Below are positions 7,941 through 15,248 of a stretch of 27,222 nt of DNA, in pieces. The position numbers and the translations under genes were made by a program. The notes below the pieces were generated by a model. That model worked only from the letters and a program-made list of their open reading frames with translations, was not told the DNA's origin and ran no database searches. The first letter of the stretch is position 1. Every line of letters begins with the position of its first letter. This DNA is from Myxococcales bacterium (GTDB lineage Bacteria > Myxococcota > Polyangia > Polyangiales > Polyangiaceae), in the NCBI GenBank assembly GCA_020430865.1, contig JAGQIY010000434.1:1-27222 (forward strand), written 5' to 3'.

Positions 7941-9965
7941 TCACTGAGTGAGGCCACAGGGGCCGCACGTCGCGTCGACCACGCCGGTGCGCAGAAAGTC
8001 GTTCAGCGTATCCCCGGCAGAGGGAACCTCGCGGATACGCGGGTGGGGATCTTGCCCCTCACGCATCGGCTCGTTCGTGATCGGCTCCGGGGGTAGACCG
8101 AAATCATATTCGATCATTCCGGAGCCGCTGAACGGGCCGGTCGCCTCTTCCAGGCCGAACACGCTGCGATTCACGGGCGCGAGGTTCTTCGCGCCCATCG
8201 CGCGAGCCATGATGTGCGCGCCCAGCGTCGTCACCTGATGATCCCCGATGCTCACCAGCAATAGTGTCTGATGCTCTGGCGTGCCCGGCAGCGGGTTCGT
8301 CGTCGCGCGATGGGAGTAACCATTGGGTTCGGCGCGATCCCACTCCATCTGGACCAGTGCCAGCGCCATCTGGATGTCGAGCTGACTGGGGTACGTGACG
8401 CGCATCAGCCCGATGAAGCTGTCGAAGTTCACGCTGCGCTGGAGCAGCAGGTTGTAGGACTGCCCTGGCACCGCAAGGACACCGCGGGTGACGTCGGTGC
8501 TGAGCGCCATGTAAACAGCGCCGAAGATCCCCCCCTGGCTGCCCCCGAAGTACACCTTCTCGTCACTCTTGATCAGGCTCTTGCCGTCCTGGACGACCAG
8601 CGGATCCTTGGAGAAACGATTGCCAACCATCCGGGTGGCCAGCAGTGCGTTCAAGAAGCCCTGCTGCAGGCGATCCGGTACCGAGCGGAACTGACCCATG
8701 TCGCCGCCGGTGATGATACCGACGATGTTGTCGACATCGTCCGAGGCCATTCCGGACCAATCCGTCGCGACGATGGCGTAGTTGTACTGGTTCGCCAGAT
8801 CCGCGAACGACTCCGCCTCGTAGCGCTCCCCAAGCAGACCGTGGCCGTACCACATCACCGTCGCTGGATCGTCCACCGTCGCGCTCCTGGGCACTATCAA
8901 GACGAACGGATACTCGGCGCTCCCGGTCTTCTGCGGCAGGCCACTCGAGTCCAGCTGCATGACACCGCCGGCGTCGGGCTTGTCGAGGAAGAGCGGCACC
9001 TGAATCTTGCCCTCGACTCGCAGGGCGACGTTCTCGTCCACGTCGGTCTGTGAGTCGTCGATGGTGTACGTCGGCCCCTGAGCGCCGACCTCCGCGAGCG
9101 CCTGGTCGCGCATGTGCAGCATGCGGGAGGTGTTGTTCTCGACGCTCGCCGTGGTGAAGTCCCAGGCGAGCTGCAGGTCGCTCCGTTCCACGCCCGCGTC
9201 CTGGAGGCGCTGGAAGATGTCGCCGTAGAGCTCGCGTCGTAGTTCGACGCTGGCTTCTTCGCTGCTCTCGTCATCCCGCAGCGCCTTGAACGCCGGGCTG
9301 GGCGCGATGGCCTGGCCGTTGCTGTCCAGCACGTTGCGAATCGCAACCAGGTAGCGGGCGCCGTCCTTGAGGCGCACGGCTGGTCGGATCATGAATGCTT
9401 GATCCTCGGGGAACTTCGCACCGACGTCGAGCTCGGAGAAGTGCGGCACCAGCTCGCCGCTCTCTGCGTCGATCAACAAGGTAGGGCTGTCGAGGGTGAT
9501 TGAGCGCGGGATGTCCAGCGGTGTTGGCAGTCCAGCCGTCGTGGCTCCCGGAAGGTAGGCCATCAGGGCCGTGCCTGCCGAGAAGCCGTCCGAGCGGTTC
9601 AGGCTGTCCACGCTGGTCTCCGTTCCGCTGCGGCTCTTGGGTAGACTCGCAGGCTTGAAGTTCACGCGCTTGCCGGTCGGGGAGCCTGCGTCGTCCTTCA
9701 GCCAGACGTTCGAGGGGAAGGGGAAGCTGCAGTACTCGGGCACCAGCGGATCGCAGTCGCCGTCCAGCAAGGCGCCGCTGCCAGAACTGCCACTGCTCCC
9801 TCCACTGCCTCCGGCACCAGCGCTGCCTCCGGTACCAGCGCTGCCCGCGGCTCCACCCACGGCTCCGCTGCCACCAGTACCGGAGCTCGAGTCATCGCTG
9901 CTGCAGCCCACGACGCACGCGCTCAGGCACAGCCCCAGCGCACCCACCAGCCACTTCACGCGCAT
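7941..9965 (-). CDS. Gly-tethered alpha/beta hydrolase lipoprotein
   Basis: 674 aa from the ATG at 9965, chosen because it gives a compact signal peptide with lipobox VVGC (Cys21). A patch SSDDSSS and a GGSGAVGGAAG-type tether (to about residue 60) follow. The domain begins near DGDCDPLVPEYCSFPFPSN. Hydrolase evidence: WYGHGLLGERYEAE (HG oxyanion-type loop), YAIVATDWSGM, and the nucleophile elbow FGGSQGG with Ser476. A C-terminal GDHQVTTLGAH is a plausible source of the catalytic Asp and His. The large region before the elbow (about 80-350) may be an accessory domain. Exported esterase/lipase-like; substrate unknown. No Shine-Dalgarno precedes the ATG; a perfect 16-bp palindrome and a candidate promoter lie just upstream. 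Confidence 0.82.
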   Translation of the reverse strand: MRVKWLVGALGLCLSACVVGCSSDDSSSGTGGSGAVGGAAGSAGTGGSAGAGGSGGSSGSSGSGALLDGDCDPLVPEYCSFPFPSNVWLKDDAGSPTGKRVNFKPASLPKSRSGTETSVDSLNRSDGFSAGTALMAYLPGATTAGLPTPLDIPRSITLDSPTLLIDAESGELVPHFSELDVGAKFPEDQAFMIRPAVRLKDGARYLVAIRNVLDSNGQAIAPSPAFKALRDDESSEEASVELRRELYGDIFQRLQDAGVERSDLQLAWDFTTASVENNTSRMLHMRDQALAEVGAQGPTYTIDDSQTDVDENVALRVEGKIQVPLFLDKPDAGGVMQLDSSGLPQKTGSAEYPFVLIVPRSATVDDPATVMWYGHGLLGERYEAESFADLANQYNYAIVATDWSGMASDDVDNIVGIITGGDMGQFRSVPDRLQQGFLNALLATRMVGNRFSKDPLVVQDGKSLIKSDEKVYFGGSQGGIFGAVYMALSTDVTRGVLAVPGQSYNLLLQRSVNFDSFIGLMRVTYPSQLDIQMALALVQMEWDRAEPNGYSHRATTNPLPGTPEHQTLLLVSIGDHQVTTLGAHIMARAMGAKNLAPVNRSVFGLEEATGPFSGSGMIEYDFGLPPEPITNEPMREGQDPHPRIREVPSAGDTLNDFLRTGVVDATCGPCGLTQ

Positions 9966-9966
9966 T

Positions 9967-9996
9967 CCGGGATCATGCCCGAGCCCGACATAATTG
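9967..9996 (-). promoter_or_regulatory. Candidate promoter very close to the hydrolase start
   Basis: On the minus strand TTGGCA (overlapping the palindrome, complement of about 9995-10000), a 17-bp spacer, then CATGAT (about 9972-9977) match sigma-70 consensus at 5/6 and 4/6. Transcription would begin at about the ATG at 9965, giving a leaderless or nearly leaderless mRNA, in keeping with the missing Shine-Dalgarno. Read by eye; the -10 match is modest. Confidence 0.35.
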
Positions 9997-10012
9997 CCAA
10001 ACGGTCGTTTGG
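9997..10012. promoter_or_regulatory. Perfect palindrome, TetR-type operator candidate
   Basis: CCAAACGGTCGTTTGG is a perfect 16-bp dyad (7-bp arms around GT), 32 bp before the hydrolase ATG. Its CAAAC-N4-GTTTG core resembles operators of TetR-family regulators such as Pseudomonas PsrA. It overlaps the -35 of the candidate promoter, as a repressor site would. No tetR gene lies in the window. Confidence 0.5.
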
Positions 10013-10053
10013 TGAGGTCCCTATGGGGAGAGAAAGTGCTCGGAAACGTTGGA

Positions 10054-11469
10054 TTATTCGTCGCTGGTGTGGGCGGCCTGATAGTCGCAGCCCGCGTCGG
10101 GGTGCTCACCCAGGTAGCGCTTGAAGTCCCGGAGCAGCGCGATCGCGAAGCGCTTGCCCATCAGCCGTCCGCCCGGCTCGGTGAGGTGGATGAAGTCCGT
10201 CCAGGCCATCTTGTGCTGAGCGAAGTTGACGATCGACTGCTCGCCGCCCATTGCCTCACGGAAATCCCAGAACAGGGTCTTGAGCTCCTTGGCGGTCTTC
10301 AGCTTCGCCTTCGCGACCTGATTGATGCGCACGCTCTTGGTGGGTGCCTTCAGAGAGCCTCCAGCTAGGTCAGGCGGGCTCATGAGGATGAAGGGGACGC
10401 CGGGGCGCGCCTCACGGTGACGGGCGACGACCTCCTTCATGGCCTCGGCGTGCTTCGGTGAGTCGGGTTCGATGGCGCCAGTGAGCAACACGAACAGCTC
10501 GTGCTTGCGCATCTTCAGGGTTTGCATCACCAGGTCGCGATCGGCTCGCGCCAGGAGCTCACTGTTCACTCCGCCGACGCCGATCGAGTCCACGACGACA
10601 CCCGGTTGCTTGCGCTCCAGGATGGCCCCGAGCAGTCGTACCAGCTTCGGACCGGTGACGATGTCGATGCGATGGGGCCCTTCCGGCAGCTCGAAGACCA
10701 GCCTCCCGGCTTCGACTTTCGGCCCTGCGGTATCGACATCGGCGAAATGCTGTTTGTCGACCAGCACCTCGAAGGTCCCGTGCCTCGGCTTCTTCAGATA
10801 GTAGATCTCGACGTGGTCGATCCTGGTGCCGACCGGAGAGCCTTCCTTCGCGGTGGAGACCCAGGTGCGTGCCTTCGACTGGATGTTCTGCGGGGCGATG
10901 CCGCCGAAGCCGTAGTAGCGGTCGGCGACCTGAATCGTCGCCATGTTGAACGCTTTCCACGCGGTTTTGTCGAAGTTGTGCTGCACGTCCATGTGCAGAT
11001 ACCAGCTCCACGGCTTGGCGAGCCCGATGTAGCCATGCCCGCTGTCCCCGAAGATCCTCTGTAGCTCTCGACGCAGCTGACCCGTGATGAAGTCCCGGGT
11101 CATGTTCGAGTCACCGTAGAAGCCGATGCGCAGCGGCTCCTTCCGCTTGCCGCGAGCGATGGCCGCGAGGGACTCGTAGAAGGGCGCGAGCTGATCGTCG
11201 CCGAAATCTTGCACGGGAGGCACGGCCGCCTTGACCACGCTCGTGTCCGGCTCGGGTACCTTGAAATCGATGGGCTTGCACTCGGACCCCGGTGCCGCTC
11301 GCGAGCTCGAGCTCTCCGTCGCGGGGGGGGGCGATGGCGTTTCCGTGGGGCTAGCAGTCTGGGGGCTCGCCGGCTGGGTCAGCCCTGGCTCTGCTGGCGC
11401 TTGTGCGCCACCGCAGCTCATCACCATCGCCAAGCTCGCCCCCCATCCCCATCGCCAGGTCTGATTCAC
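10054..11469 (-). CDS. SGNH/GDSL-type hydrolase lipoprotein
   Basis: 471 aa from the GTG at 11469, which gives a short signal ending in MVMSC (Cys19). An in-frame start at 11520 is possible but adds a non-signal-like leader. A Pro/Ser/Thr/Ala-rich linker follows to about residue 65. Block I is FYGDSNMT with Ser121 as likely nucleophile, Gly-containing block II is SIGVGGVNSELL, and block V is DFIHL with Asp425 and His428 in the DxxH arrangement. The usual block III Asn (GxND) is replaced by TGAIEPD, so the oxyanion hole differs or activity is altered. A beta-rich segment between blocks I and II (about 190-270) looks like an inserted carbohydrate-binding-like domain, as in some polysaccharide O-acyl esterases. 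Envelope location; likely acts on a surface or exogenous ester. 88 bp separate it from the next minus-strand hydrolase. Confidence 0.78.
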   Translation of the reverse strand: MNQTWRWGWGASLAMVMSCGGAQAPAEPGLTQPASPQTASPTETPSPPPATESSSSRAAPGSECKPIDFKVPEPDTSVVKAAVPPVQDFGDDQLAPFYESLAAIARGKRKEPLRIGFYGDSNMTRDFITGQLRRELQRIFGDSGHGYIGLAKPWSWYLHMDVQHNFDKTAWKAFNMATIQVADRYYGFGGIAPQNIQSKARTWVSTAKEGSPVGTRIDHVEIYYLKKPRHGTFEVLVDKQHFADVDTAGPKVEAGRLVFELPEGPHRIDIVTGPKLVRLLGAILERKQPGVVVDSIGVGGVNSELLARADRDLVMQTLKMRKHELFVLLTGAIEPDSPKHAEAMKEVVARHREARPGVPFILMSPPDLAGGSLKAPTKSVRINQVAKAKLKTAKELKTLFWDFREAMGGEQSIVNFAQHKMAWTDFIHLTEPGGRLMGKRFAIALLRDFKRYLGEHPDAGCDYQAAHTSDE

Positions 11470-11592
11470 GGCTTCCGAGCCTGCCACAACCCCCAAGCTC
11501 CACATACACCAACCTTCCACTGGCTCCCGGCGAGCCCTCGCTGCGACGGCTCACCGCTTGGCAGCGAACCCTGGACGGCGGTAAGCCATGCC

Positions 11593-12345
11593 ATGGAGTC
11601 GTCCGAAATCGATCCGCTGATGCAGCACTTTCAGCGCTATCTCGGCCAGATCTCGACCTCGGAGAAGGCAACAGCCTGCAAACGAGCATTCCAGCGTGAG
11701 CTGCTGGCGCTGAACGCCGAGCCCGATTTCGGTCGCCTGGATCACGAGGTCAGCCTGGAGCTCGTGGAGGCGAACATCGACCGCACGGCGCATACGCTGG
11801 TCACGCGAGGCATGAGCCGTCGCCCGATGAACGTCCCGCCCCAGGTGCAGCTGGGCGTACCGGACAACTTTCGCTTTGCCGAGCTCGCGCTGGCGCTGCC
11901 CTTTGCCTGGCCCCTCGACGAAGCGTCCCTCGCCGAGCCCGAGCATGTCTGGCCCCTGGCCCTGCTCGCTCGTCTCGCGCAGTTTCCTTTCGCCAAGGGC
12001 ACCTGGCTCGGCGTCGGGCACACCGTTCCGAACCAGGAGCCGCCGGTTGCCTATCACACGAGCACGGCGCAGTGCTGCGCCCTGATCGCGCCGCTGGTCG
12101 AGATAGACGAAGGCTTCAAGCAGCTACGGGTGAGCGCTGGCCGACGTGGCGCCGATGGAGCGTATCAGCCCGGCAAGCTGGTCAGCTTTTACGGCGTGGT
12201 TCCGATCTACCAGGACGAGCTGAGCTTCTTGCTCGACAAGGGCCCCTCGGACCTGCTCGATCGCTTGGAGACCGATCGCGTGAGTGAAGAGATCGCCCCG
12301 GCCCGCAAGAGTGCCGTCAGGAAGCGCAAGTTCTGGTTCTTCTGA
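11593..12345 (+). CDS. SUFU (suppressor of fused)-domain protein
   Basis: 250 aa from the ATG at 11593; no clear Shine-Dalgarno. From about residue 75 it matches the SUFU domain (PF05076): TRGMSRRPMN, then RFAELALALPFAWPLD, VWPLALLARLAQFPF, WLGVGHTVPNQEPP, ALIAPLVEIDEGFKQL and VSFYGVVPIYQDELSFLL near the C-terminus. The N-terminal 70 residues are helical and unrecognised. A basic tail (RKSAVRKRKFWFF) ends the protein. There is no signal peptide, so it is cytoplasmic. In bacteria SUFU domains often serve as immunity-like or protein-binding modules beside toxins, but no toxin gene is adjacent here. Divergent from the SGNH hydrolase and 7 bp from the convergent AraC regulator. Confidence 0.82.
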   Translation: MESSEIDPLMQHFQRYLGQISTSEKATACKRAFQRELLALNAEPDFGRLDHEVSLELVEANIDRTAHTLVTRGMSRRPMNVPPQVQLGVPDNFRFAELALALPFAWPLDEASLAEPEHVWPLALLARLAQFPFAKGTWLGVGHTVPNQEPPVAYHTSTAQCCALIAPLVEIDEGFKQLRVSAGRRGADGAYQPGKLVSFYGVVPIYQDELSFLLDKGPSDLLDRLETDRVSEEIAPARKSAVRKRKFWFF

Positions 12346-12352
12346 GGCCTGG

Positions 12353-13345
12353 TCAGCGCTGGCGGAAGCCCTGTGGGGTGAGCCCCGTCCAGCGCTTGAA
12401 GGCGCGAGTGAAGTTCGCGGTGTCGGAGTAGCCGACCCGGTCGGCGACCTCCTGTACGCTCAGCTCCGCGTCTTCGAGCAGCAGCATCGAGCGTTGGAGA
12501 CGCAGGTGATCCAGGAGCTCGCTATAGCTCGTGCCCTGGTCGGCGAGCTTGCGCTTGAGTGTCCGTGGGGAAACGGCCAGGGCTTCGGCGAGCTGCTCTG
12601 CGGAGAGGAAGCCGTGCGCCTCGGCCTTCATCAGCTGACGGGCGCGGCTGACGAACGGATCCTGCCGAACCTCCATGGAGACGCTCTGGAGCTCCCGCTC
12701 GCATTGCTCCCGTGCGAGGCGTGTCGCGACGGGGTCGGCCGTCACCAACGGTAGATCCAGGATCGCGCTGGAGAACACCAGGCGACTCTGAGGTCGATCG
12801 AAGCGCACGACGCCCGGCAGCAGGTGCCCGAAGCGCTCGAAGTAGTCGGGCTCCGGAAAGGCGACGTCGGCCATGCCGGTCAGCGGCTCCCCGGTCAGGT
12901 CTTGGCCGATGCGCACGAGTCCGACGAAGAGCGCCAGGGTCACGAACTCACGCAGCGGATCGAGGGGCACGTGCTCCACCAGGAGCAAGCTCGCGCTGCC
13001 GCCCTCCTCGTGCGCCTCGAGGCCAAACGCCGTGGTGCGCGTTCCACCGAACTTCTCCGCGAGCTCCAGCGCCTCACGCACGCTGCCCGCGGTCATCGCC
13101 GCGAAGCCGAGGAAGCCGTGCCAGGACAAGCGCATCTGCATTCCCATGTGAAAACCCAGCGCGGGCTCTCCCGTCATGCGCATCGCACGGCTCACCAGCC
13201 TGCGCATCTTGAGCAGGTCCACACGCGTGGTGGGGCTCCTCAGGTCTCCCAGCTCCAGGCCCTTCATCAGTTCTTCGGGGGCCACGTTCCAGCGCCCAAC
13301 CAGCTCGACCAGCTGTAGAGCGTAGGCACCGGGGAGGTCGAACAT
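12353..13345 (-). CDS. AraC-family transcriptional regulator
   Basis: 330 aa, ATG at 13345. The N-terminal about 200 residues match the Arabinose_bd-type (PF12625) sensor domain found in ArgR/OruR-like AraC regulators (GFHMGMQMRLSWHGFLGFA, PEPDYFERFG). The C-terminal about 100 residues hold two helix-turn-helix motifs: LSAEQLAEALAVSPRTLKRK and LSVQEVADRVGYSDTANFTR, followed by AFKRWTGLTPQGFRQR. Regulators of this subclass often control neighbouring lipid or amino acid catabolic genes. This one is divergent from a PF10118 hydrolase with a 128-bp shared region that carries an inverted repeat, so it likely regulates that gene and itself. The ligand is unknown. Confidence 0.93.
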   Translation of the reverse strand: MFDLPGAYALQLVELVGRWNVAPEELMKGLELGDLRSPTTRVDLLKMRRLVSRAMRMTGEPALGFHMGMQMRLSWHGFLGFAAMTAGSVREALELAEKFGGTRTTAFGLEAHEEGGSASLLLVEHVPLDPLREFVTLALFVGLVRIGQDLTGEPLTGMADVAFPEPDYFERFGHLLPGVVRFDRPQSRLVFSSAILDLPLVTADPVATRLAREQCERELQSVSMEVRQDPFVSRARQLMKAEAHGFLSAEQLAEALAVSPRTLKRKLADQGTSYSELLDHLRLQRSMLLLEDAELSVQEVADRVGYSDTANFTRAFKRWTGLTPQGFRQR

Positions 13346-13381
13346 CGGCTGGCATGTGACAGCGGCTGGCCCGAGATGACA

Positions 13382-13414
13382 AGACTTCGGCCCCTGCTGA
13401 CCTGCCGAAAGTCT
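13382..13414. promoter_or_regulatory. Imperfect inverted repeat in the araC/hydrolase intergenic region
   Basis: AGACTTCGGC (13382-13391) pairs with GCCGAAAGTCT (13404-13414) with one extra base. It is located between the AraC regulator start (13345) and the divergent hydrolase start (13474). A candidate regulator site, possibly for the AraC protein itself. Confidence 0.4.
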
Positions 13415-13473
13415 CCGCGCTGCGTAATGCTGACTCTAGCAGGTTCTTTGGAGCCGCCCGAGGAGGAGACACC

Positions 13474-14397
13474 ATGTCACGCAGAGATGCCGTCAGTACG
13501 GAGAAGCGGGAGATCTTGCGCCGCCGGCTAGACTTCGAGTTCGAGGCCGATGCGGTACCCCGGGCCTGGTATGCGGGGGACCTGCACTTGACGTTGTTCT
13601 GGGATGGCCTCTCGTTGCTGTTCCCGAAGGGCGAACAGTTCTTCGTCAACTCCGTGAAGCACTACAGCAAACCGAAGCGTGGTCAGTCGCGGATCACCGA
13701 TCGCGAACTGCTGGACCAGATCGCTGGCTTCATCGGTCAGGAGTCGATGCACGGCAAGGAGCACCGCGCCTTCAACGAGATGCTCCTCGAGCACGGTCTG
13801 GACAACGCGCCGACCCTCGAGGCGGAGGTTGCCGCGTTGCTCAATCGCGCGCAGCGCAAGCTCCCGCCCATCGTGCAGCTCGCGGTCACCTGCGCGCTCG
13901 AGCACTTCACGGCGATCCTCGCGGAACAGCTGCTGGATACTGATCGGCATCGAGCTGCGATCCACGAGAGCGTGCGAGATCTGTGGGTCTGGCACGCGCT
14001 CGAGGAGAGCGAGCACAAGAGCGTCGCCTTCGACACCTTTCGCGCCGTGGGTGGCAGCTATCCGATTCGGGTGGGGACGATGCTGATCACGAGCCTGGTC
14101 TTCGTCGTGGTGGCGAGCGAGGTGCACATACGCCTCTCTTACCACGCGGGCGAAGTACTCAAGCCGCGGCGCTGGCTGTCGAACCTCAACTTCTTCTGGG
14201 GCAAGCCGGGGCTGTTCCGCAAATTGCTCTTGCCCTATCTCGACTACTTCCGCCCGGGCTTCCATCCGAGCGATCGCGACACCGATCACCTGCTCGAGCA
14301 GTGGGAAGAGAAGCTCTTCGGACAGCAGGGGACGCTGCTCGGTGTGCTGAAGGGTGCCTACGACGCCGAAGGGCGCCAGGTCGCGCCAGCCGCCTGA
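13474..14397 (+). CDS. PF10118 metal-dependent hydrolase (COG3687-type)
   Basis: 307 aa; the ATG at 13474 is preceded by AGGAGG (13461-13466). The sequence shows the family's di-metal helical signature: FIGQESMHGKEHRAFN (ExxH...H), CALEHFTAIL and WHALEESEHKSVAFD, consistent with a ferritin-like four-helix metal site. A hydrophobic stretch (MLITSLVFVVVASEV, about residues 203-217) may place it at the membrane, as is common in this family. Actual substrates are not established; members often neighbour AraC regulators and fatty-acid genes. Divergent from the AraC gene here, and ends 3 bp from the convergent TauE/SafE gene. Confidence 0.88.
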   Translation: MSRRDAVSTEKREILRRRLDFEFEADAVPRAWYAGDLHLTLFWDGLSLLFPKGEQFFVNSVKHYSKPKRGQSRITDRELLDQIAGFIGQESMHGKEHRAFNEMLLEHGLDNAPTLEAEVAALLNRAQRKLPPIVQLAVTCALEHFTAILAEQLLDTDRHRAAIHESVRDLWVWHALEESEHKSVAFDTFRAVGGSYPIRVGTMLITSLVFVVVASEVHIRLSYHAGEVLKPRRWLSNLNFFWGKPGLFRKLLLPYLDYFRPGFHPSDRDTDHLLEQWEEKLFGQQGTLLGVLKGAYDAEGRQVAPAA

Positions 14398-14400
14398 CGC

Positions 14401-15201
14401 TCACTTGAAGTAGGCGCCGATGCAAGAGAGCAAGACGGCGCCGAAGACCACCCAGCGAATGGCCGACTGAGGGATCCGTACGGCAATACGAACGCCAATG
14501 ATCGAGCCGGCGACGCTGGCCGCGGCCAGGATCAACCCAGGCACCCAAACCACCTGACCCGCCTGGATGAAGACGACCAGCGCCACCGCTCCGAAGATCG
14601 CCGTGCACGTGAGCTTCAGCGCGTTGGCGCGCACCAGATCGTAGCGCAGGATCCCACCGAACACGCTGAGCAGGATGAAGCCGACTCCAGCCTGAATGAA
14701 GCCTCCGTAGAGCCCAGCGACGAACAGCCCGACGAAGCCGCCCGTGGACAGCGCGCTCCTGGCCTCGGCGTCGTCTGGCGCGGAGATCGCCTTCGGGCGC
14801 AGGGCGAGCAGCGCTGCCATCGCGATCATGGTCCCCAGCAGGATGGGCTTGAGCAGCGTCTCCGGGAGCCGCGACGCCAGGAGCGATCCACCCAACGCAC
14901 CGAGAGACGTGGGGAGCAGAACTGGTAAGATCGCCTTACTATCTAGCTTGCCGCTCCTCTGGAAGGCGTAGACGCCGCTGATCGACTGCATCAACACGGC
15001 CACCCGGTTCGTGCCGTTGGCCACGGACGCCGGCAGACCCAGCAGGATCAGCACCGGCAACGTGAACATCGATCCGCCGCCTGCCATCACGTTGAGCACG
15101 CCCGCCGCAATTCCTGCGGTAATCATCGCGGCGACGTTGAAGGGGGTGAGGGAGTACACGGCAGCGGGGGCGGAGAGTGCTCGCCTTTTACCACGCCTCA
15201 C
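14401..15201 (-). CDS. TauE/SafE-family membrane permease
   Basis: 266 aa if started at the GTG at 15201; a second in-frame GTG at 15159 would remove 14 residues, and no Shine-Dalgarno decides between them. About eight hydrophobic helices in two homologous halves are visible. The first begins with AGVLNVMAGGGSMFTLPVLI and the second with VAGLYGGFIQAGVGFILLSV, both typical of the TauE/SafE (PF01925) family. These permeases are linked to export or uptake of sulfite, sulfoacetate and other organic anions; the substrate here cannot be assigned. Inner membrane. Divergent from the HTTM gene. Confidence 0.9.
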   Translation of the reverse strand: MRRGKRRALSAPAAVYSLTPFNVAAMITAGIAAGVLNVMAGGGSMFTLPVLILLGLPASVANGTNRVAVLMQSISGVYAFQRSGKLDSKAILPVLLPTSLGALGGSLLASRLPETLLKPILLGTMIAMAALLALRPKAISAPDDAEARSALSTGGFVGLFVAGLYGGFIQAGVGFILLSVFGGILRYDLVRANALKLTCTAIFGAVALVVFIQAGQVVWVPGLILAAASVAGSIIGVRIAVRIPQSAIRWVVFGAVLLSCIGAYFK

Positions 15202-15248
15202 TCAGTGGCCTGGGTGGCGCTCGAAGTTTGGCGGCTATAGTCCCGGTC

